Below, piece after piece: positions 49,416 through 58,908 of a stretch of 64,000 nucleotides of DNA (positions within the stretch are counted from its first letter, which is position 1; each line of letters begins with the position of its first letter). Source of the stretch: Pomacea canaliculata. Its lineage: Eukaryota > Mollusca > Gastropoda > Architaenioglossa > Ampullariidae. Made by a program: the position numbers and the translations under genes. The stretch covers positions 11,427,042-11,491,041 of the forward strand of contig NC_037590.1 in NCBI RefSeq assembly GCF_003073045.1. The letters run 5' to 3'. The notes below the pieces were generated by a model, which saw nothing but the letters and a program-made list of their open reading frames with translations, ran no database searches and was not told the DNA's origin.

Positions 49416-51231
49416 CTCATTCTTTCTCACAGGCTATGGGTATAGGAACGAGAGAAAAAAGAGATCATGTTTTTAAATATTGGTGAAATAATACAGTATG
49501 CAGTTTTACAAGTTTCTTTATTATTCAAATGTTTCAGATAATAATCTGACCCTATTCTGTGAGCCTCATAATTAGTAATCAGCAAACCTCGTCCTTCAGT
49601 TCATGGGCCGCGGACCTTATTTATGGCGCCACGTTTATTGTGCACAACGCCTGATGCTTTTGATTTTTCCAAAAGACTGATTATTTCTGCCTGAAATCAG
49701 CACGGCAACAAAATGCTGTAATAATACGATCATGAAATGCTTCAATATCATTGACGAATTTTTGTATATTTTGTTAGTTTTTCACAGTGTGGCATGACTT
49801 TTATAAATGTTTGACTTAGTGGTGTGTGTGTGTGTGTTTTTGTTGTTTGCTGTCATTTTAAGTCATAAAGTTATCATAAAGTTATTATTACAACAAAGTC
49901 ATTTATGATTGTATGGATGCATGATTGGCTTGATGGCTACCTGCTGAACAGTTGGCTTCACTCTAAACAGTTACATGCGTGAAATAGAAAAACCGTTAAG
50001 TGCCAAGCAGCTAGATGGACCTGACTAACATTAACGGCCTTTCTCTCATTTCACACTAGGTGTCTGTGAACTCCATCCCGGTGATAATATCAGCAGTGCT
50101 ACGTCATGCATGGGCAGCCATTCAGGAAAATGAGGAAACAATGAATGCTTCCAGATTGAAAGCACGCGCACACACACACACGCCACCCACGGAGAGAGAG
50201 AAAACAGCAAAGCACAGGTATATTTCAAGGAGACATTAAGGGAACACTGTAGTTGAGAAAGTCTGATAAAGGATAAACTCTGGGTAATGCTGTAGCACAG
50301 GACATACTCCCTAACGACGTGCAGGAGAAGGTTTGTAATTTCAAGAAGTGACTACTGACACAGGCCACTTAAACTGAAGCAACAATCGTAGAAAATAATT
50401 TAAAAAACACGCTGGCGGCTTGGTCCTGCGTGACGCCCACGGTCTGTTGGACACCGGAAGCATTGTGCCATCCGCTCAGGAATGTGTAGCCGAGGAGTAG
50501 TCGCGCGCCGAAGAATGAAAGACAGGATGCCGGGAAGAGCATGGTATGCGAGATGGGTGTGGTTGGCCAGCATCTTGATACTAGTCTGTCGCTGCACTCA
50601 GAGTCAGGGATACAAAAGACCGGGTGTTTTCCCTCTCAGACGACGTCGTAAGGAATAATCGATGGGGAGACAGAAGTGGGTTTTGTTGATAATCAAACAC
50701 TTGTCAATCTTTCCCGTTTGACATGCGCACTGGCGTGAAAGCTGCAGCCATGGCCTAGTCTACACTAATGATTTGCTGTAGAGTAGTAAAGCGGCTGTTG
50801 TTTACGGTGCTTAGTTTCACGACTAATGTGTCGGTTCTTTGCTTTATCGGAAAATGGGGGAAAACACCGGGGAAATATTGATCTCTGTTATGTGTTTCAG
50901 TGCTTCCTTTTTGCTGTCGCGCGCATGCGCACACGCACACTCACACCCGGCCTTGTCGCGGCATGCCCGTCACTGCTGCTGACGCCGTGCCACCCGAGTC
51001 GGTCTACTCGGTCTGTTTGAGGTGCTCTCCTCTATGTGCCACGCATCAGACGAACTGTGTCTACATCTGAAGCTGCCATATCCAGCCTCTCTTGCATATC
51101 TGTCATAATCAAGAGAACAGTTCCACCCACTCTTTATTTTTGTTTTCATGGTGTGATCTGTTGACTGTCGGTTCGTTTGTAGTCTTTCGTATGTAGCGCA
51201 TTGAGCTGGTATCAGCACATGGTTTAGAAAT
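49416..51231. other. Intergenic, no gene seen
   Basis: This stretch contains GT/CA microsatellites (about 49823-49838 and 50164-50182). A small GC-rich stretch at 50400-50640 is open in two minus frames but has no recognisable product. Confidence 0.35.
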
Positions 51232-51233
51232 TC

Positions 51234-51293
<60 letters not shown>

Positions 51294-51318
51294 GCGCGCG
51301 CGCACACACACACGCGCA
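51232..51318 (+). repeat. (ATT)n microsatellite followed by CG/CA alternating tract
   Basis: About 19 ATT units (51234-51291) are followed at once by ACGCGCGCGCGCACACACACACGC. The second part is an alternating purine-pyrimidine tract of the Z-DNA-prone type. Confidence 0.9.
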
Positions 51319-52893
51319 TACAAAGAGATTCAAATACAGAGTGATATGTCCAAAACACAGTCAAGCACATAAGTATATAGGCATACAACTACAGGCACAC
51401 TCATACATATATATATAATTATACAAAGACAGACAGAAGGTTAAAAGGTTACACGCCCGATCAACACCTCTGTCATTTCCCGCTGCCACCAACATATCTT
51501 GCATTATTTGTCTCTCAAATTCTCATAGCAAGATATGTACATAAAACGGGCACTACATACTCTACCATGCCTGAAAAGAAGGACAATGGTGAGTAATTGG
51601 AAATTGTGTGGTTTCTATAACAGTTTATTTCTAAAACGTGCATAAGTTTTTCTTACATTATTCTTGTTCATAATATCAATATAATTTTGAAGTTCTATAC
51701 AGCTCTTGAACACTTCTCAGACTGTAAGTTATTTTGAATGCCAGCATACCATTATTAACAATAAATATCTCTCAATCAGTTTCATTAAAAACAAATTTTA
51801 TGTTACCAGCATGGTGAAGAAGCCCACCATAACCAAAATGAAAGAGAGAGAAAGAGAGGGGAATGAAACACTCATAGACACAGAAGCAAACACAGACACT
51901 ACTGCATTATCTTTTTCATAGAGAATGAGCGATGCACTCTTCTTTCAGAGACTAAGAACTGTTTCTTCCATTATTTTCCTTCATGTCCGGGTGTGCACAC
52001 GCGTGCATCGTCAACATTTAGCTTTCTCTTCAGACAGCCCAGCGTAAACACAGGACACAGCAGTGCATAACGATTTATTGCATGAAAATAATAGAAAAAA
52101 GAATTAGAGCCCAAGAATACTTATTTTTCTGAGACAACCATGGATCCTGTAATAGTTCAAGTTGTTGTTATTGATAAGACATAATTATTTGATCCCACTC
52201 CCTTGTCTGTCTACGGTTGTCTTGTTACGGTGCCGTTCACCACGACGACCACCATCAGCACCACAGCTTCATCCTCTCGCGGCAGTCTTCCTTCGTTGCA
52301 GGGCTTACCCGATGTCACCGAGAACAGTAAACATTCAGGGTTAAAAATTCTTGGAGGAATTACGTAGGTGCAAGACCCGAAGAAGCAAGCTTTGTGTCAC
52401 TTCCTAGTTCGTTATTCCTTGGACTGGAGTGCTGGAGCGTCTTCTAAAGACTCTTGAGAACAATTGTCTGTCGATGGTTTTAAGAAACATGCGCGTGCTT
52501 TTAATTAGCGAGAAGTGCTGGGATTAATATTCGTAACGAGCTATCAATCGTTTTGTGCGACGAGGGTGTATGTACAAAACGAGATAAATAATTACAGTGC
52601 AAGTCGCGAAAACATCTGAAGCTGCAAAGTTATCATGGTAGACAAGTAGACAGATAATCAGAGTCCTCGGTAGAAAAGTAACTGATCACAAACTGAACTA
52701 AAATACACATTGTAATAGCAGCCACAGACGTGGGTCTCACTATCTGGAAATTTGAGATTTTCTCTGACCCCAAAAGTCCCTGCGGACCACATGCGTGATA
52801 CTGCATGAGGCAGAGATGCCAAGGACCTTATTCACGTGCGGCTCTTCCGGCTTTCCAAAACGAGGCCTCATGGGCATCATGGTTGCGAGGAGT
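51319..52893. other. Intergenic, no gene seen
   Basis: AT-rich with a GAGA-rich stretch near 51841-51862 and some CpG-containing sequence around 52200-52320. No exon is recognised. Confidence 0.35.
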
Positions 52894-52987
52894 AATGCCT
52901 GAGTGCTTCACAAACAAAGTTAAATCGCACAGGCACTGTTGTGTGCTGTTCTGTCAAAATGATGACAGATATAACAGCAGAGAATAA
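52894..52987 (+). other. THAP-zinc-finger-like N-terminal fragment
   Basis: From ATG at 52894 the plus strand reads MPECFTNKVKSHRHCCVLFC, then QNDDRYNSRE and a stop. The HCCVxxCxNDxRYN arrangement resembles the first half of the C2CH THAP domain, the DNA-binding module of P-element-type transposases and host THAP proteins. The second half (C-x2-H and AVPTIF) is absent. It could be a transposon-derived fragment or coincidence. Confidence 0.3.
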
Positions 52988-53509
52988 ACAGCAAACCTAA
53001 GCATTGTAATTGTCAGGTTCTTTTTATGTCTTCCTTAATAGTTTCAGAAGGCATCTATACTTATATATACACACAATGTATAGATGTTTAATCTACAGTT
53101 GCATATAGTAAATTTTGCCAGAGATCCATGATAGTGTCAGTGTAATAGACAAATTAAAGGTATGCTATTTTGACCGTAGAAGAATAAAATGTTTTGGTAT
53201 ATGCTACTGGTTTTTCAAAAATAGTTTTATAAGTCTTTGTTAGAGTTCAGCTCTTAAGTGTCTTGGAGAATTTGTGACAATGGCTGAAATTTACTCTATA
53301 CCACATGTAAACCAACAATATTTTTTTATTAGTTCGTTCCACTTAAAGGCCTGCAAGTAATTACAACAATTAAATCACACGTAATCGAAATTTAATAATA
53401 ACATAATTATAATTTAATTATTATCAATTGAAAATTCTCAATTTCAGGTACACAGAAAATTAAAGATAATTTAAAATCATAGACATAAGAAAGGCGAATG
53501 TCTACATCA
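52988..53509. other. AT-rich non-coding DNA
   Basis: No gene, RNA or repeat is recognised in this stretch. Confidence 0.35.
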
Positions 53510-53915
53510 TGGAATATATTCACATGAGGAACAGGAAATTATACAGGTTGGCGATACACCAATACACGAGAAATGTACACATCTTGCAAAATATATATAT
53601 ATGTGGGACAAAACAAATTATACAGGTTGGTGACACACCAATACATGAGAAATGTTGCAATATATATCTATGTGGGACAAAACAAATTATACAGGTTGCA
53701 TAACAAATGTAAGAGGTATTCATACCTCTGTAATACATGCATATGTGAGTAATGTGGCAATGCTGGCTAGTGACACACAAATGCAAGAAATATGTATCAC
53801 TGTGCATGAGCAATACAGATTATACAGGTTGGTAACAAACAAGAGATATGTACACAATGAGCACAATATTCACACGAGGCACACCAAATTAAACATGTTG
53901 GTGTTACATAAATAC
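53510..53915 (+). repeat. Degenerate minisatellite, about 75-80 bp unit
   Basis: The phrase AAATTATACAGGTTGGTGAC, with ACACCAATACATGAGAAATG and TATATATATGTGGGACAAAAC, recurs with variation. ACAGGTTG occurs at about 53545, 53621, 53690 and 53826, and the last partial unit reads AAATTAAACATGTTGGTGTTAC at about 53886. The first three units are close copies and later ones are diverged. Confidence 0.8.
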
Positions 53916-54290
53916 TTCGTTAATTGCAAAGGAGGGAATGTGGAGTGAATTCTAAATCCAGTATTATTAATACAGTATTGATACAGAAATCACTGCTCAT
54001 ATGTTTGGTAGCCACTATACCAGGCCATAACTCCGCCTGGAAACACCCCGGGTAACCTGCCGGTCCCAAGCCTGGATGAAGGAGGGATGAGCAGCAACCC
54101 CACCCCAGAAAACAACCCCTGCTACAGAAACTGAAACTACAACCAAAGTGAGATGATGTAGTTGTGGCTAAACATGTTCCCATGCTAACTCCATGGTCCT
54201 TGTTAATTAAATGCAATACAATCTAAAATCTTATATATTTGAGTGGGGTGGGGCTATCACTTTTTTCCCTTAGAAATAGCAACACCTAGG

Positions 54291-55313
54291 TTAAATGGTT
54301 GATTCATCGGCCACAGTCAGAGTGACTCTGGTTTTTTCTCCAGTGTCTGACGTAGTTTGTCTTTTCATGCACAGCCGGAGTTGCCGCTTGTAACCGTCCT
54401 TAAAATGCTTGTTCATTAACCCGTAGACCATCCAGTTGATGCTGTGGTTAAGAAAGAGAAGGAAGGATAAGATGGAGAAAGTGTCTGCTGACACAGGAAC
54501 CATCTTGGATATCAAGGTACCTGATGCAAATGGGATGTACAGGACGATCAGAACTGCGAAGACGAGGACCAGAGAGCGGACGAGAGCGACGTCTGACTGC
54601 GAGATTCTGTTCCTGACACTCACATTCTGCTCTCTGCCAGAGGTCCAGCGGTCGATTCTGTTGCGACTTTTCTTCCAGAAGTTGAGTATGCCCAGACTGA
54701 AGATGCCGATGCAGATAGCAGGCAATATGAGGTTGACCATGTTGCGGATGAATCCCAGGCTCAGCGGATTGGAAGTGTCGTATATGCAGAAGTGAAGGAT
54801 GCGGTTGTAATAAAAGCGCGTGTTGCCCACCTGGAAGAAAGGCAGAGCGGAGATGGCGGCGGAGGCAAGCCACAGCAACACACAGGTGAAGGCCGTGCGA
54901 CTCTTGGTGACGACGGTGACGTAGAGAGCGTTGTGACACACGCTGATGTAACGGTCAAGGCCGATCATCACCAGCGTGTACACTGACACCATGAAGCTGG
55001 TGGTCATGATGAAAGCGTTTGCCTGGCAGTGAACGGCGTTGACAACGGGCTGGTAGCCGAGCAGGACGTCCAGCAGCCAGTGCGGCACGAAGTAGCCGAT
55101 GACCAGCAGGTCTGCCACAGCCAAGTTGCCCACGTACATGTTGTGCTGAGAGCGCAGCACCTTGTAGGACATTAGTGTGCTGAGAATGAGGATGTTCCCC
55201 AAAATGCCGGACACGCACGACAAACACCCCAGAGCGAGCACCACGACCTTCACACCACAACTGATGCTCTCCAACGGCAAAGACTCCACCTCCGAACTGT
55301 TGTTGCTCGCCAT
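54291..55313 (-). CDS. Class A (rhodopsin-like) GPCR, NWxxY subfamily, intact
   Basis: This is an intact 340-residue single-exon seven-helix receptor at the plasma membrane. The start ATG (MASNNSSEVES) is preferred over an upstream TTG; NNS is a glycosylation site. Helices, with approximate residues: TM1 22-48 with GN at 39-40; TM2 57-79 with NLAVAD, Asp68; Cys96 before TM3; DRY at 120-122 followed by ISVCHNALY; TM4 with Trp149; loop-2 Cys176 to pair with Cys96; TM5 with Pro199; a short third loop rich in Lys/Arg; TM6 LIVLYIPFA, with Tyr259 where CWxP has Trp; TM7 FLNHSINWMVYGLMNKHF, with Trp294 in place of Pro of NPxxY. The RYxxVCH and YGLxNKxF patterns recall melatonin-type receptors, but the ligand cannot be read from sequence. 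It is one of four tandem paralogues in the same orientation and the only one fully open. G-protein coupling is expected from DRY. Confidence 0.93.
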   Translation of the reverse strand: MASNNSSEVESLPLESISCGVKVVVLALGCLSCVSGILGNILILSTLMSYKVLRSQHNMYVGNLAVADLLVIGYFVPHWLLDVLLGYQPVVNAVHCQANAFIMTTSFMVSVYTLVMIGLDRYISVCHNALYVTVVTKSRTAFTCVLLWLASAAISALPFFQVGNTRFYYNRILHFCIYDTSNPLSLGFIRNMVNLILPAICIGIFSLGILNFWKKSRNRIDRWTSGREQNVSVRNRISQSDVALVRSLVLVFAVLIVLYIPFASGTLISKMVPVSADTFSILSFLLFLNHSINWMVYGLMNKHFKDGYKRQLRLCMKRQTTSDTGEKTRVTLTVADESTI

Positions 55314-57166
55314 GGTCAAAACCTGAGAGAATGCCAGAGTTCAGTGACAGGCTTGGGATGAGACGAAAGATGGATACAGGCAGCTATTAAAGAATATTTC
55401 CTGTTCGTAGCAAGTTGAACTTATCAATACCTATATGCTGAATAGTTTCTGCTTAAAATTTTGTGTTTCAGAAAAACCGTTTAAGTACAATCGCTTCTGA
55501 AACCAATCTCTTGGTCTATTCAGGGAGGCGCCATGTTTTGCTATTGAGTGACATTGTCAACATCGCTGGTTTCCTGGATTTGGCGAGTAGGGTTTACAAT
55601 TTCCAATCAGAGCTTAACAGCCTGAAAGGAGTGAATTTGGATAATACTGGCGTGAGAGTATAATGTTACAAACAGTAACAGGCAGTTTCAATGTGGCAAC
55701 TTCATGTTTTAATATTGCAATCGTTACCGATGAAGCTGTCAAGCCAACGTTCTCTGTATGTGAAAAACAGAAAAATTCCATAACACTAAGTTAAATTCGG
55801 TTGTACTCAACATAATTTTTTTTATACAGATCCTCTCACACAAGTGAAACCAGGCTCCTACCCAACCCTGCAGCCAACACGAGTCTGTTTAAATTCTTCT
55901 CGTCAACTATATTTTGCCCCAAAATGGCGGCCTACGTGAACCGTCCCAGAGCTGCTTTTTACAATTTTAAATAGGTAATTATAGGTACACGATTTTTGGT
56001 GCAGCTGACAACTAAATTGTAAGTCGAAACATTTCTGAAAGTTAGTATCAATCACTTAAACCCAAATTGTTAGTTCTCTAGCCATTCTTGTTATTTAACT
56101 GTACCCAGCATTCAGCGTTCTTTCACTCTGATGACGGTTACTGGCTGTCAACTGCCCTTTCTGTGATATGTTTTGGAATCTCAAGACTTTAACGGTATTT
56201 TCATCTTGCTGTCTGTCGGTCGGACGGTCTATCAGTCAGACACTTAGTACAGAGTGAAGAGATTAATAACGATGCATTTAGTCGACTTGACAGGAATGAT
56301 CCAAGTCAAATATTAATACAGTAAGAAAGAAAAATGTAGAGATGAACGGAAGAAAGAAGGGGAGAAAAACAAACAAACAGACGTTGCATCCTACATTTTC
56401 TAAGTTTAAACGACACAAATACTTTTAGCAGCAAATACTGAACAGAAATATAACATACCTCAAAACAAAGCAGCACCGATGGGTAATGGGGGAAAAATCA
56501 GTGAATCAGTGTGAGGAATTGAAGAGAATCTATCAACACGTCTTGATGGAAAATGTCTGATCGGTGAGCAGGCATCCTGTATGTACCAGACATGTCAATA
56601 ATGCGTCTTCCTATCAGCACAAGACCTTCTCCAGTTGTGGTGAGTCGAATATTTGGATTCTTGTGAACTTTGTTGCGTGGAGTATCAAGCTTCTTATGAA
56701 CTTATTTGCGTGGGATATACAGGTTCTTGTGAACAAGGATGCGTGGAAAAATCGACAGTGGTAAGGCCTATAGACTAATAACCCACCACTACCCCAAGCC
56801 AGTAATGTTGATATGGTAACCATTTCAAATCCGAGTTTATAATGAGACAATCGGAGTGAGCTTTATTTGATGTGAGAGATAATCATGGATATTTCTGGTG
56901 CATATAAAACGAGAGAGAATTTGGTATATTTGTATTTCTTGTTTACTTTTTCGTTTGTGTTGTCCAAAATTTATTTACTTTGCTGGCTATACAATTCCTA
57001 AACATAAAACATAAGGAGACTTCCTATTTTTTAATAACGTAACAAACCTGAAATATACGACATCGAAATATAGTTTGAAAAGTGCTAAAATTCCGATTAA
57101 TACATCGTGTGGATGTATACAATGTAAACGATGAAATCACAGCAGAAGGAGTCGTCAGCTTTGTTG
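55314..57166. other. Spacer between two receptor genes
   Basis: AT-rich, with no exon, complete repeat or poly(A) signal I can assign. At the 3' end of the next receptor (57100-57166) the minus strand is AT-rich and non-coding. Confidence 0.35.
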
Positions 57167-58908
57167 CTACACATCACTGTGTTTTCGGCATAAGAACTTC
57201 AATGACTTCTTGTATCCTTCCGCAAAGTTCTTGTTCAGCACGCCGTATACAATCCAGTTGATGCTGTGGTTGAAGAATAAACCAAAGACCACACATTGCA
57301 TCACGTCGCTCGACAGGTCGTAATAGACGTCGATGACGAGGGTCACGCACATGGGCAGGTAAGTCAGGATGCAGCAAGCAAAGATAATCACCAAAGAACG
57401 CAGCAAGGATATGTCGGAGGACGACAGCGCCTCTGGATTCACGGCTCTTGTTGTCGCTATCGTTCTTTCGTTGTCGGTATTCTGCGCCTGCGATGTTATC
57501 TTTTCAAAGACTGCTTTGAATTTCGCTGCACACGGACACGTGACAAGCGAACTGCTGACTTCATCTTTTACACAATGTCTTGAAGTCATGTGCTGGGGGG
57601 ATGTATGCAAGTTATCACCCGTTGTCGACTCTTTAAGCATGGAATCATTGATGCTATCCGAAACAGGTGCCAAACATTGTCTATCTGCAGTTATCAGCCT
57701 TTCAGGGTGTCCACTGTCCTCTTCGTTTCCTGTGTTTCCATCAGGATGGTCTGGACCAAGAGGGACTGTCAGATATCTGACGTTTCCAGAATCACTTGGA
57801 CCTACTTCTTCTGGACTGTACATCCTTCGTTGCAATCATGGTCTCGCCGCGAAGAAGGTCGATTACGATCGGGTGTCTTAGTTTCCTGCTGCCACTGTCC
57901 AAGTCGCGCTCGACTGCGTTTCCAGACCCTGAAGATAGCAGCATTGCAGACGCCGATGATAGGTATGGGCAGGAAGAGCATGACAGCACCAATCACGCAT
58001 GTGTAAATGCCGAACTCGTGTTTATAGAAGACACATAAATGAGCCAATGGCCCGTAGCCCGTCGTGTCATCTTTAAGCATGATCAGGTAAGGCAAACACT
58101 CGCAGAACCCCAAGATCCAGAGTACAAAAGAGCACAATATCGTCCTTTTCGTTGTGAAAACCTACACGCAAGAACATATTCAGCCTTAAATATAAAAATT
58201 GTGACAATTTCTAACTAAAAACCAGGCGTAAGAAATGATATTCATGTTAGCCATAATTTTGTTTTCTATCTTCAGACAGTACAACATAATTTTGGTGATA
58301 CAAAGGTCTCCGATAAGGACAGACCTCACTTGTTGTAAGAGAGATTAAATTTAAAAAAGATCAGATTTCTTTTTATTAAATTGAATGTAAGCTGTATAGC
58401 CTTTGGCAGCAGAAGACGATTAAGGATCATTCTTATTCAGTAGAGCAGCTCACAGTACTTTCTGTTTCTATAAATGTCCGCAAGAAAACGCCGACACAAC
58501 ATCAGCAGCTACACTTACCTTGACAAACAGGTGATTGCGGCACACGCACAGGTACCTGTGGACAGAGATGGCGACGATCGTTAGAAGTGCTGTGTTGAAG
58601 GCGCCATGCGTGAAGAAGGCGTTGACGATGCAGTGGACGTTATTCACTACCGGGTGGTGGCCGAGGACCAGGTCCAGCAGCCAGAAGGGCATGATGTAGG
58701 CGGACATCACTAGGTCGGCGAGGGCCAGGTTGGCGATGAAGATGTTGTGCACGGAGTGCAGGGACTTCTGGGATACTAATGTCATCATGATCAGCACGTT
58801 GCCGATGACACCGCTGATGAAGACCAGTAATCCGAGGGTGAGAACCGAGAGCTGCACCCTCCAAGTCAGCGGCTTTCCGACAAACGGGTTTGTCGTCGCG
58901 TTCACCAT
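57167..58908 (-). CDS. Class A GPCR (NWxxY subfamily), two exons, long third loop, one frame break
   Basis: Exon 1 (58908-58519) encodes MVNATTNPFVG through TM3 and ends in phase 0 at LFVK with donor AAG|GTAAGTG. Exon 2 (58161-57167) follows acceptor GTGTAG and continues VFTTKRTILCSFVLWILG (TM4). The 357-bp intron is in intracellular loop 2. Motifs: NLALADLVM (TM2), Cys before TM3, HRYLCVCRNH (His replaces Asp of DRY), TM5 VMLFLPIPIIGV, TM6 ILTYLPMCVTLV (Tyr in place of Trp), TM7 NHSINWIVYGVLNKNF. The tail ends KHSDV. The third intracellular loop is unusually long, roughly 140 residues against about 35 in the intact paralogue, and Ser/Thr/acidic-rich. A single frame change lies inside this loop, in the 40 bases from 57802 to 57843. 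It may be an assembly error or a disabling mutation. N-glycosylation site NATT is at residues 3-6. Confidence 0.82.

Noticed and set aside
50400..50640. Minus-strand GC-rich frame starting near 50597
   Set aside because: Two minus frames are open, neither has a known domain, and no splice sites or conserved motif support an exon.
54436..54986. Plus-strand frames inside the intact receptor gene
   Set aside because: They are antisense shadows of a strongly supported receptor on the minus strand.
57296..58038. Plus-strand frames of up to 170 codons opposite a receptor
   Set aside because: The minus strand encodes TM4 to TM7 and the long third loop, so the plus frames are shadows.
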